Shown here one piece after another: positions 45,801-58,862 of a stretch of DNA of 64,000 nt. The translations under genes and the position numbers were made by a program. The DNA is taken from positions 11,525,075-11,589,074 of the forward strand of contig NC_079431.1 in NCBI RefSeq assembly GCF_026213295.1, in the 5' to 3' direction. Each line of letters begins with the position of its first letter. Positions within the stretch are counted from its first letter, which is position 1. A model generated the notes under the pieces. That model was not told the DNA's origin, did not search any database, and saw nothing but the letters and a program-made list of their open reading frames with translations. Source of the DNA: Gadus chalcogrammus. Its lineage: Eukaryota > Chordata > Actinopteri > Gadiformes > Gadidae.

Positions 45801-48800
45801 GGTCAGTAGAGAACATAAAGTTAGAGAATGGCGAGGGAGCAGTTGTTGGATCCCAACAAGGGAAATTATGTATACTTCTGTCAAGGTATGGCTGATCATT
45901 TGAATCCATATTAAGCCTAAGCTGAGTACACGTTTGCATCCCTAGTGCCAACAAGTACCCCAGTGTAACTTGACATTCAGAGTTTGATTTCAACCACCAA
46001 TATGTAATATGGCACATGCAGCAGCGGCTTTCAATATCTTGGTAAAAGGTTAAATATCAATATCGCTTTGACATTTTAGGTGCCCAGACCAAAGCTTAAG
46101 CTGACTAAAGGAGATCAGTTGGCACCCCAGCTGTTGGAGCTGATGGCCAACGATAGACAGAGCCAGGCTGGCCACATGCTTCTCAACCTCAGCTCGGACC
46201 CACAGACCTTTATCACTGAGGTCAGTGGAACAACTGTTTGCCGCCTCATCACTTTTTCATCTAAAACGTCTTAACTTTGGAATGGATTTATTCCAGCTGC
46301 CTTTCTTTTTCATACATTGTAAAATGTATTTTATCTAGGTGGTGGAAGCATTTGGTAATTGCATCGAGCAGAGTTCTCTTTTTGAGCTCCTGTTTGGAGA
46401 GCAGTCCTCCACAAGTGCCTCCTTCATGGCCAATGACTTCTGTTCCATCAACACTCAAGTCCCAGAATTCTCTCAGCTGGCTAAGTGGGACAATGGTAAG
46501 TGAAGTACAGGGGTGTCCTCGACAGCACTATACAAAACTGCATGGTCGAGTCTGACCTATCGATGCCTATTGGTTTAAACGATCGAAGCTCCACTCAATC
46601 AATGGGCGGATCTGGATTTCCCACAGCTGTCTATAGGCAAGCACAGTGACTCAACAAATTAACTTCAGAAAATAAGGACAATGTGCGTCTCCGTTGATTT
46701 CAGCATTTGCATTCTTTTTGACAGAAAATACAGGCTACTATATGCAAACAATACTGATGTTTGTGTAATTTGCTAGAACATCATGAATCTCAATTGGTCC
46801 TGTAGGTTCCATCATGCTCCATGGAGGAGACTTGCAGCACCTGAGCTGGCTGGGCCTGCAGTGGACCTTGTTGGCCCAGAGGCCAGCCCTGCGAGAGTGG
46901 CTCAAGCAGCTCTTCCCAGGACTCAACCTGGAAACATCCAAGCTTGACACCAATGCTCCCGAGTCCATCTCCCTGCTGGACTTGGAGGTACTTTCCAGGG
47001 ACTTGATGTTACTTAAAAATATATACTGGTTGAAACCTGATCATATCTTCCAGCATTGGGAATCATCAGGTAGTGTTGTACTCCCTATGAGCCCTGTTGT
47101 AATGCAGGTCTGATGTGAGAGGGCAATCCAAACTCAAAGGGTTACATTTTTTTTCTGGTGCTTTATTAGTTTGGTTGGGTTTCTACGATTTTATCAGACT
47201 ACTTTCAAGCGGGGTTCGATAATTAGACATCATTCTCACTACAATTTAATTTCCAAGAATGATATTTCGGTATAAATATTGTCCCTGGAAAATCATAATG
47301 GATTACCTCGATTGGGTTCAGTGATCAATCATGTATAATACTAGTGCTGTTAAGCGATTAAAATGTGCTGTCAAGCGATTAATCGCAATAATGTCATAAT
47401 TAACTCGCGATTAATCACACAATTCTTTCTATTCTAAATATCCCTTGAACTTTCGAACAAAACTCTTGATCAGCAAAGATGGAAAATACTATAACATTTA
47501 TTATTTAAACCAGTATCGATATTACTACCGTACGTAGGCCTATACACATTACCAGGCTATCGAATACTGCCCACACACACCCACACCCACACGCACGCGC
47601 GCAGTGGCGGAGTGGTCATCGGGAGAGTCGGGAGAATACCCGTTGGCAGGTTAGCGTTTCGGAGCTGTCGGGCTGATTACTGCGGGATAACAATATTGTG
47701 TTTATAAAAGTTCCTTGCAGCACCGTCCGGCTGCCTGAGCTGTGCGCCTGCTACCTCTAGCGCATCCAAGTCGATTTTGTCTAGAGGGGAGTAACTGAGC
47801 GGCCCCTCCCAAAGTGATACAGCCCAGATGGGCCTTATAACTGCGATTGGTCTGAAAGACGTAACAGCTAATGACAAAATTGAACTCTCATGTAGCAGGG
47901 TCGAACAGAGTGACACACAAACACACACACACTTTTAAGGAGATTTTCACCCGCTCCGTATCCTTGCTTGCCCTCAAAGTTCGTGCAGCGTGCTTGTTGT
48001 TTTGTTTCCGGTGTAGCTAGATCTGGTATGGTGTTGTGGCTTTTCTAACGTGACTTGTTGTTGCTAGACAGCAGTTGAAAAAACTACAATGTTTGGCAAG
48101 CAAAAAGAGCGTTAATCGCGCGCTAAAAAAATGAACACTGTTAAAATTGGTTTGCGTTAACGCCGTTAATAACGCGTTAAACTGACAGCACTATTGATAA
48201 CGCTAGCTATGTGAGTCTCCATGTACCTGCTTCAAAAAATAATGAATTGGTTCACTTCACACATAGGAAATCGAAACTATTCAAAGACTAAAAGTTGCTC
48301 CTGTTGAAGGTAGCTTCCATTCTGATTTATTTAATCTTTTTTTCTCAAGGTGTTTGTGTGCGGGGTGGTGTTCTGCTGCCATAGCCAGCTCCAGGAGACT
48401 GCTAAGATCAGCTGTGTCGGCCAGCAGCCACTCAGCGAGCCCCGATGCCTTCCTCTTCCTCTTCTCCGCTCCCTGTCCACTGATCGGCAGAGGGAGTGGT
48501 GGGATGCCATCTACAGTCTCATCCACAAAAAAGCTCTGTATGTTTATTGAGAGATCTGCATGGGGCCACAATGAAGGCCAAAGGCATTCTTTCCATTTTT
48601 GGTCCACTGACACCCTTTGACACGGCACAAAATATTTGCTTTTTTCAATCCAACCTTTTTTTTGAATGATTGTAAAGCCCAGGTTATGATATTAATTTCG
48701 CTTCGTTTGTAAAAAATAAATAAATAAACAAACAATATTGAGGGTAATATGCTATAGCCTTTTGCAACTCATATGGTATAAAACTAAGCCATCAGATTCA

Positions 48801-51800
48801 GCCATTGGGTCATTCAATTCCTCAGTAGTACTGTACAACTTGATGAACAATTTTGTGTTTTTTAAAAAGTAGTTTCAAAAGCTACTTTTTTTTTTTGCTC
48901 TCCATTGCGTCAGTTTTGTTTTTCTATTTTGCAGACCTGACACGTCAGCCAAGCTGCGTATGGTTGTGCAGCATGGTCTGAGTTCACTCAGAGCAGGAGA
49001 GAAACACGGTCTGCAGCCATCACTCGCTATTTCCTGGGCTCAACATCTCAGCCAGATGGTGATCATGTCTGCAATTTTTAGCACTAGCACGTTTCTCAAC
49101 ACGTGCATACATGCCGGTGCCTTCACACTTACTTTACTTTCCTTTAAAGGGGTGTTATCAAGCTTTTCGACTTTTCCCTTTGATTTAGACTGTTATATGA
49201 CGTATGTATACATGTTTTACGTCTACTAAAATAGAAAATCTAATTCCGAGCCAGGGGGAGTATTCGTGCCCATCGAGAACGGCCCTTAATAAGTATGTGA
49301 AACATCTAGTTTGCGTTCAAACTTTACTTCCGTGATAGTGTGACCTCAAACTCTGGAGTGGGTGGTGCTGAAATGCAGAAGTCGCGCCTCCTGACTACCT
49401 GCAATGCTTACAACTTCTCGGGTTGTGAATTTGCTGACCCACGCGCAAATCGTTGCCTACTGACCAATCACAGCAGACTGGACTACTCGGGAGGGGGGGC
49501 TTAAAGCGACATGATACAAACCAGAACGTTTTTGAAAGACGCTGGATCGTTTTTTGCAGAAATGAACAGTGTGGGAATAATAAGGCGTATTTGTAATATA
49601 CAGTCATGTAACCCTATTCTACTAGTACCCCCAAGTGCAATTATTAAACCTAATAAAGGATGATATGGGATCTTTAACATTGAATCTTAATTTTTTACTT
49701 GGCTTTTACTTAAATATTAGGGAATAGTAGTATTTCTCAGCTTAGTACTATGCCAAGACTTTTTACATACTCGTCATTAAACCAGATTTATCTCCTCAGG
49801 GCATGGAGGTGAACTCATCCTATGGCCAGAAGGAATACATTGGCCGTAGTGTCCACTACTGGAAGGCTGCTCTTCCTCTCTTGGACAAGATCAAAAACAG
49901 GCGAAGCATACCAGAACCCCTTGACCCCCTCTTCATTCATTTCTCCAACAGAGATATCCAGGTAAATTATTATTTAATTTGATCATTTCTTGACAGTTTA
50001 AGACTATGTTGCATGCATACAAGACTGCAACAGTTAGTTTGTTAACTGCTGCTAACTTTTTCCTACTTTCAGATCTCAATTGTGAAGGGCTATGAGGAAG
50101 AAGCCATGATAGGATTTGCATCTCTCTTGGACGTAGAGGGTAAGACGGAAGAAGCCATTTCCATCCTGGAAACGATCAATAACGTGACATCTTCCTGGCA
50201 TCTTGCACAGGCAAGTCCAAGCTTCAGATTACTTTAATGAACTGATTGTATTGGGGGAGCTGTTGACCATTATTGTGTTGCTACTAACATCACCAGCCTT
50301 CAGTTGATTTGGATGTAGTAGATAAAGGCTTCCTTTCATTGATATTCTTCACAGATCTACCAAAGGCTGTCAGAGGAGGCAGGCAGTGGGGTAGAGGAGA
50401 CAAAAGACCGGTGTATCATGTACCTCAAGAAGTTCAGAACTTATCTGTCTAAGATCTACAACTCGGATGACCTGGAGCAGGTTTGTTGTGGTTTCCTGAT
50501 GGGGTGTTTTTATACCTCCAGAGATATAAGCCAGTGATACCAATGTTCTCCCCCAGCTGCCTGTATCCATAGAAGTGGTGATGGTCCTCTTGAATGAGGT
50601 GAATCAGCAGCTGGAAGAGATTGGTGAGATTGGAGAGGAGAAAGAGGAGAAGGGAGGAGCCCGAAGAGCACCAACCTGGTCCACACCAGAAACTACCGCA
50701 ACTGTCTCCCGTGTCACAGTTTCTCCCTCCAAAATACACCTGGTTGGTAATTTTCATTGATAAATGGGTTGACTAATTTAATAAACCTGTTTTCAGTAAT
50801 TAACAAGGTATTCTTTACATTGTCAACAGATTTCTCCTAAGACACCACTGCATTTGGCCGAGGATGAGAAGTCTCTTCTACCGATGCTCTTGCAGCAAGT
50901 AGAAGCTCTCAAAGTAAGGTTTTTTATGTTGCATTTTTGTGGTATTGCAATTTGAACACGTTATCATGCTAACAAGTTGACATGCTAGCATGCAGTTTTG
51001 GTAGTCAAAAAATCCTAAAGAGTCCTTCCTACTTCCGTCCAATTCTGAATCACCACGGTCATCAGAATAGCAATTCAAATATCTACCTATACAAAAATAA
51101 CACCCCTGGCATAAATATGCGCCAACAAGCGAACTCAGATTTTGTATTTACAATGTATGAGAATTCGAGTGCATGAAACAATTCAACCTTTTGCAAAGGT
51201 TGAATTGTTACCTTACTTGCTCTGTCATTCCCTTACTTGCAAGGGAATGAGAGGGTATTTAACTGAAATGCTTTTCCCCAATCACTTTGTATTGAAAGAG
51301 TGCTGGACGCGTGGACGTGGGGGGCAAGGGATTTTGGGAAGGCTTGCATGCGGGCGGATGATTGCGGCATGTGTAAAGGGGAGGGACAAAAGTTGAACTT
51401 TGGTTAACTTTATGCATATAAGTGCATCTTGTAGCATGCGTTCGGCTATGCGTTTTGGCAACCGAAATTCAGTGACTACTGGTGGACCCTATGGACTCAT
51501 GGTGTAATTTAATTTCCTTGTTTGGAGCACTTCCACTTCCGACAAAGTGGTAAACTCCCACAAGCAGCAACTAGAGAGCTAATAAAACCCTGCTGAATCT
51601 GGCTATGATAGTCAAACTCATTAACAGTACTAGCATTTGATCAAACATTTAACAAAAAATCCCTGCACATCCCTGTAGTTATTGTATAAAAAAAGGGGAA
51701 GACTTTTGATTGCCTCTATCTATTATCCACGTTGTGCACATTGGTTTCATGGAACAATCGAACGGGGGGAACCCAAGCGGAGATGCAGAAAACGGAGGTT

Positions 51801-54800
51801 GAATTAAACCAGAGGTTTATTGTACGGATGGCGAGAACAGTAGAGAACTAGAAAATGCATTTCCTGCAGAAAATGCGATGAGTGCTGTAGTGCAAAGTGA
51901 GGTTGAAAATATATAAAGAAACTTAAAATGGCTTAAATCATGTGAAGGGATTTGAACAAAATTTCAAAAGTCTAAATGGAGTAAACAATGTAAACATGCA
52001 CACCATTTAAGAAAATGTAAATGGTTGGAAACAAATAAAGTGACGGCTGAAAAGCGCAAAACATTGCTAAAAATGCAGAAATGCAAAATGAATTGAAATG
52101 AAGAATCTGAAAGGTCAAATGTATTGCCCTGCACTGCTGGTGCGTGTGCTTGTGCATGTGCGTGTGTCTTTAAGAGAATAGCGAGCCGGTGCATTATTAA
52201 AAGCTGCCCAAAAGAGCGGGAAAAACAGCCCAAACTGGCAACACTGCCTGAACGTCCTCCAAAAGTAGCCCAATCTGGCGTAAAAAACTGCCCAATCTGG
52301 CAACACTGCTGATGTCCTAACACTCCAGCATCAACGTAAATCATTGAGACCAACTGAAAACGAAAGTTACGAAATTAACTACAGTTCACGGTGCCCCCAC
52401 ATGACACCGGGAAGTATATTTCTTCTGGTGTCGTCAGAGGATCTGTTCTTAGAATCTTCGCGTGAGAACACAAGGATTCTGAGTGACTAAACGCTCTGGC
52501 GGTCATCCAGGATGCCCATAGAACCGTAGTTAATTTCGTAACTTTCGTTTTCGATTTCAACTTTCGTTCTATTTCATCCCTACTGACCGCCAGAGGCGGT
52601 GCTTATAGCACTGGATGACCCATACCAAAAAGGTCACAAAGAATCCAACACCCACCTCACTTATTGGAGGCAGCAGAGCTTGGAAGTAGGACTACACTCT
52701 TCGAATGGGGAGTGGCGACGATGACACGGTAAAACCTCGAATGTGCCAGGCAACGTCCATGATGCCCCGGCGCATATCGTCTCCAGGGATACACCTCTTA
52801 GTGCAGCCCATGATGTCGACACGCATCTGGTGGAGTGGCAACTCAACCTAGATGGCAAAGGGGCAGCCACTGGCCCCATAGGTATGTTTGATGGCGTCGA
52901 CGACCCAGTGTGACAGCCTATGTTTGGACAACGCATAACCTCTGTTAGGGCCACTGTGACACACAAATAGTTGCTCAGACTGCCGTATACCAGCAGTAGC
53001 AGCAATGTAAGCCCTAAGCCCCCGTACCGGGCACAGCATCTCGGACTCATTCTCCTCAGATGGGGAGTCAAAACGTGCAAGCTGGATAGGCTGGTTTAAA
53101 TGGGTGCGTCAAAGCACCTTGGGCAGGAAAGCCACATTTGGCCATAAAACTACACCTGAGTCATCAGGGTTCCACCGCAGGCATGTATCTGCCACGGACA
53201 GGGCATGGAACTCCCCGACCCGCTACGAAGTGGTAATGGCGAGCAGAAAAACCACATTCATGGACAGCCACTTCAACCCTATCTGGGTCCGAGGCTCAAA
53301 ACGAGGTGATGACATGGCCTCCAGCACCAGGGGCAGGTCCCAAGCTGGAGCCCTCAGAGTCCCAGGGCCCCCCTAAGGAAGAGGGAAACCAACCTGTGGC
53401 ACCCCACTGTGGCTCCGTGAACCATCTCATGCTGGGAAGGAATAGCAGCCACATAGACCCTGTGTGGCCGCGGATCAACGTACTGGGTCTACTGCCTTAC
53501 CCCTACACCAGTCAGAGAACAACTTCCATCTATTGGCATACTGTGCTCTGGTAGATGGTGCCCTGGCACTCAGAATGGTATTCCTGATGGTCGCAGTGCA
53601 AACCCTCAGCAGCGGGTCGGGCCCTGCAGCGGCCAAGCCCAGAGCTGGAGGCGACGGGGATCTGGGTGCCAAATCTGACCCCGCGAACAATGAAAGGAGG
53701 TCCTTCCTGTAGGGGAGGCGCCATGGAGAGCGGCAGCAGTGGAAACAAGAGTCTCCCTGGCCAGTAGGGGGCCACCAGAAGTAACCTGTGGCCCCGCAGA
53801 ATCACCCTCTGGAGTATGGGAAGAATCAGGGGCAGTGGTGGGAAGGCATACAGAGGACTCTGTGGCCAGTCGTGAGCTAAGGCATCCTGTCCGAGGGGAC
53901 CGGTCACCTCCGTCCAGGAGAACCAGAGGGGGCAATGTGCGGATTCCTCTGAAGCAAAGAGGTCCACTTTCGCCCTGCCAAAGAGACTCCATATCGTCTC
54001 CACCACCTCCGGATGAAGCCGCCACTCCCCCGGTGGGGGCTTCTTCGGCGACATGATTCCGTTCCCCCGGTATGAAGACCACCCGCACGCTGGCCAGGCG
54101 GGGATATGCCCAGGTCAACAGGCTCCGATATACCCGGAGTAGCCGTGAAGACCGGGTTCCCCCTTGGTGGTTGATCTGGGCAACAGCAGACCTGTTGTCT
54201 GATCGAACTCGCACATGCTTGCCTCTCAATTGAGGCAGAAAGTGATTGAGTGCTAGCTGTACCACTCTGAGCTCTAGCACATTGATGTATGCGTGGTTCT
54301 GGGCCGGCCACTGCCCCTGGGCAGTCCTGCCCTGCCAAACCGCGCCCCATCCCGAGAGGCAGGTGTCCGTCGTGACCAGCTCCCGGCGGGATGGAATGGT
54401 GTCTTACTCGCACACTGAAATTGATTTGGAAATTATGTTTGTAATGTAGGCCTGTGAAGATAATATACTGTGCCTGCCCAGGCCTTATGTAATTTCAAAG
54501 TCGGGATTTAAATGTTTGCACAATGCAATGTAGAGGAAGTTGTTAAATTGGAAGTTGTTGGAGAGGCTTGGGTATTTGTCAGCAACATAGAAAATAAAAC
54601 ATATTCGCTTATGGCAGGGTTAGAAATTATTGAGCGAGCCTCTATATCTTAAGATCTCCATGAAATATGGATAAAACTTACAACCAGGTAAGGAGTTTCT
54701 AGCCCACTTATCCAGAAATTATTTTGATACAAAGTTATATTTATCATAGAATATAGGCTACAGTCAGCAGCAGTCTGCCTGGTATGTGAGATGGATATCG

Positions 54801-57800
54801 TGAATATTTTTGGATGCCCTCTGTGATTTATGATTTTTGCGCATTTAGACTACTGTGTAAATTAAGGGCAAATACCGATAACTAGGTCTATTGTAAGGGA
54901 TCGTCCACAAAAATAGACACAATAACACTGCCGGTACGTTAAGAACAAACGTTATTTTACATTTTGTTTCAGGAACGATATGTTGGTGGCAGAACGCAAG
55001 AACGAAAACGTTAAATATACCGGTTCGGAGCGGAACGATTGAAAAATAGAATCTGGGGGGCGCCGGTTGGGTTGTGGGGCACAAGGCTGCCAGGAAGGTA
55101 GGTGTTCCGAAAGCCATCCGGAGGCTGTTGAGCAGGCCGCTGAGACCTCCGTAGGCCACCAGAGTAATCAGGTGGCTGAGAGCACAGCCGAGGGGCCCCC
55201 AGGTCTGCTAGGAGCAGACACACACCTGTGGAGACCGGACAGCTGCTGCCTGGTCTGCCTAGCTCGGGCAGCCCCCGCCAGTGCCTGACACAACCTGGGC
55301 CTGCTGCAGAGAGGTCGAAAGACCCAGCAACAGGTGGGAAAGGGAGTTCCCAATACGACCCATGCGTGCCGCAGCGTCGTAGGCCTTTAAAAGGAGGTTG
55401 TCGTTGACCCTGCACTGTGGCCGAGGACACCTGGCATTTGGCCATGAGGAGCGACCGCATTTGCTCCATGTCGGCCACCAATCCGTCCACCTCGGAGGCC
55501 AGCCCCCCCCTTGCCTTCTCTTTGGGGGGAGGGCACCCATAGCCGCAGCTCTATCAGGCCGATACCGCCTAGAACGACCGGGCTGATTGGGAGGAAGGCC
55601 CATTAAAGCAGAGCGGTCGTTGGCTGTTACCCAATTCTCCATCTCTGCCAGCCTAGCCACTCTAAGCGCCCAAGGCAGAATGCTGCAGTTCATACAGGCG
55701 CTGTCAGTGAGGCCCTCCCTCAAATGCTCGAGACCGAGGCAAGGAGGCCAGCTGTCGTGGCCGTACTCTGGCTCGAGAGGAGCCGCACAGGCGACACATT
55801 AGGTGGGCCATTACGGAGGCAGCCACAGGCAGCGGAACTGGAAGCGGAAGTGAGAACACTTCCCTCGCCAGTAAATTGAAAAACAGAAAAGTAATTAGCC
55901 TAAAGGCGGCTGCATGCTTCAGCGTTGGTGTTACGTTGTTGCGCAAAATTTACTCAAAGCAATTCATGCTCCCTTTTAGGTTGCGCGTGTTGCGCGTGTT
56001 GCCAAGCAATTTACCGCCAGAACAGTAGGTGGAGTAATATGTGGAGTAACGTTTTTCGTTGAAGACGACCTCGAGAATGACGTCTTTGTCTGTGGGAGTC
56101 GTTGGTTTGTTTATGTGCCAAAGTTTGATGATCTCCTTTCGCGAGTCATCCGATATCTTCCCGACTCTCACCAAAACCGGCCCTTGTCAGGGAGCAGCTG
56201 GCAGATTATGTTTTGTCAGATGCTGGCGTGTTTCCCCACCAGTAGCCTACAATGTGCTACGATTGGGTATGCGCACTGACCAATAAATATATATACATTG
56301 GTCACTTGGAAGCATGACTTTTGATTCATTAGTTATCATGTTACACAAGTTAGCTAATTTGGTTTACGTCAAACTCATTAATTCATATCCATATAACAGC
56401 AGTTTATACAACAGCTACTGCCTTGACAGATGAATGAATTATTTAAGTGTAGGCCTATAGCCAAAGGCTTTAAGCTATAGCGCATAATGTCCACATAAAT
56501 TATATGGTAGGCAGCATTATTAGAGAAAAGGGGTTTATTTATCAAATACAGAAAATAGTCCCACCATACACGCACACATTTTTCATTCACTACACACTCA
56601 CGCTTTCAAATTTCATTCACTTAAAGAGGCTACTGAACTTATGTTTCACACAGAACATGAACACTTATGTTTCACATAGAACGTGAACACAAAACATTAC
56701 GTAATTAATTCAAATAGGCTAACACTAAAACAAATAAGGCCTAATAGAACGAATATCGGGTGACAAGATCATTAAAATGGCTCACAATCCCGCATCAGCT
56801 GTTTGATGTCGCGCATCAAAATAGCACTTTGCCCCTGTGGAAGGGTTCGCATAATTATGTGCCAGATCGTGTGGTAGGTGGCGGCATAGTTGGCGGTATG
56901 AAAACAGGAAATGTGATACTCCAGACAGGAAGTAGTAACCAGACGAGCAGACCAATCACAGCCTTGCAGGCTGAGCGGCTCGCGTAAAAGCTTACGTAAA
57001 AAATGACGCAAGTCTAGAAAAATCCCCCGACGAACGCAAGACGTGAGAAGTCGCGCAAGGGGTGCGCAAGGGCGCGCAAGGGCCTCTTGCGCTTGCGCTT
57101 ACGCTTACGTAACTGAGCATAAATCAGCCTTAAGCGTGATCGCTGCTACTAATTTTCAACAAAAGGGGCCAAACTTCTTCTTTCTTAGAATTATGAGTTA
57201 GCCATAGCCTCTGGAGGACGGGTTACCCGCGGCTCCGACCGTGGTCATGGTCGGACGTGGAGGTCACAGGTGACTATGTTGGTATTAGGTACTCGAAGCG
57301 CATGCGCGAGGTGGAGATATCCAGTGCTTTAAACACCGGTCAGTAGGGATGAAATAGAACGAATCCAGTATGAAACTAAAACTCTGATTCTGAATAAAGT
57401 TTAAATGATATCGAAATTCCGTTTGGATATTATTGAATGTACAAGTGTTTAGATTTGTTAAATGGTTTGAACGAAGGTAAAAGGTTGAAAAAAATATTTA
57501 GTTACGTTGTCAAAGTAGGTGTGTCAGAATGGGCAGACTTCTTCAATGAAAACAGCTGAAAACGAAGCCGGCATGAAACTAAAACTGTAATTCTGAAGAA
57601 AGTTTAAATAAACGGTTGAACATGGATTTAGTTATGTCTTCAACATTTGAAGTTCTCCCATCGACCCCCAATGTAAAAAAGATAGTATTTTAAAAGTAGA
57701 ATATCTTAAAAAGTATAAAATAATTTAAAAGTCTGAAAAGAAGCACGCGATTCCAAGCTATTCTGAACATTCAAAAATTTGAGTGGAGTCTCTAGGTGAA

Positions 57801-58826
57801 AAATGTAGGAAGGAGATATGCCCAAAGTTTGGAAAGAATAATAAAGAAAGAAAGAATAAAACTTATGAAGAACAATAGTTGAGCGCTGCATGCAGCAATC
57901 ACCTAATTAGCAGGAGGTGGACAGGCGAGGTTGGACGACAGTGCAGGGCTGGGTAGGTGGACGGAAAATGATGAACGGACAGGCAGGCAGCGCTACAGGC
58001 AGGGAGGCGGGCAGATGAGCACGCAGGGTGGATGGCAGGCAAATAGGAGGTTGTTGATCCACTGTAGTTGAAACAACGATCTGGGAATGAGTGGGTGAGG
58101 GTTTATATACGCCGGGGATGATGACTGGAGATGGATGGCAGGTGTGCAACTTGACCCGGTCAGACATTAAGGGAATGCCTCGCCCAATGCACATACGTGA
58201 AAACACAGAGAGGGGGAGACGGAGCAGAGAATCTGCTATATACGGCTACAGCCGTAACATTGTGTAATTAGTTGATTAATGACCCTCTACTGTACATTTG
58301 ATGTAATGACTCATTGCACAGCTGTGCAATGAGTGATAATAAATCAGGCTTTAACTACTTTCTAACAACCAAACATGGATAGGTGGTTTCTTTGTGGGTA
58401 TGAATCTAACTTTCGTTGTGTGAAGAAACCTATTTCTTTATATTGTAGATTGAGGTCCACGATCTGAAGCACAATTCTAGTGGGAACCTAGGCTCCGCTC
58501 ATCATCGGATGTATGGGTACAGCTATGGAGCCGACGTACTACAAGAGCCCAACAACCCGGGACTGTCCTTTCAAGCACCACAATTAACAGGTAGGTTTCT
58601 AAGGGGCCACTCACACTAGGGCCGTTTGCCTGTTCCGTGCTGCAGGTGTCGCACAAGGACTACGTCATCCAGCTCACGTTGCGTATCCGCGCGCCATCTC
58701 ATTTGCATCTGTACTTTGGCCACTGCACACCTCTCCCAAGTGTGCCGTGGCCAAGGAGCTGTTCCGTGCAGGAATACGGATGGCGTGGTCACACTAGCCA
58801 AACGTTCTAGACTTTAGTATGAAAAT

Positions 58827-58862
<36 letters not shown>

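Larger units (their letters stand above)
52565..57361 (-). mobile_element. DIRS-like tyrosine-recombinase retrotransposon, decayed
   Basis: Exact 25-bp inverted terminal repeats (52565-52589 and 57337-57361, core CATCCCTACTGACC). In minus-strand order: a Gag-like region (about 55850-55035), then RNase H (about 54400-53930) with catalytic-type residues in TDTCLSGWG, NVLELR and RSDN, then tyrosine-recombinase pieces (about 53560-52720) with RAPSTRAQYANRW, LCPVRGLRAYIAATAGIRQS and the H-x-x-R motif in CHSTRCVSTSWAALRG. The reverse transcriptase expected between Gag and RNase H is absent; 54415-55010 is unrelated DNA. Frameshifts are frequent and the terminal Tyr region is out of frame. A Harbinger-like element is inserted at 55904. 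The copy is dead. Confidence 0.85.

Noticed and set aside
46277..46555. Plus-strand frame overlapping ranbp2 exon 9
   Set aside because: Out of phase with the flanking ranbp2 exons, which splice correctly in another frame.
53104..54056. Plus-strand frames with mixed Pro/Ser/Gly-rich composition
   Set aside because: They are antisense shadows of the DIRS RNase H and recombinase regions.
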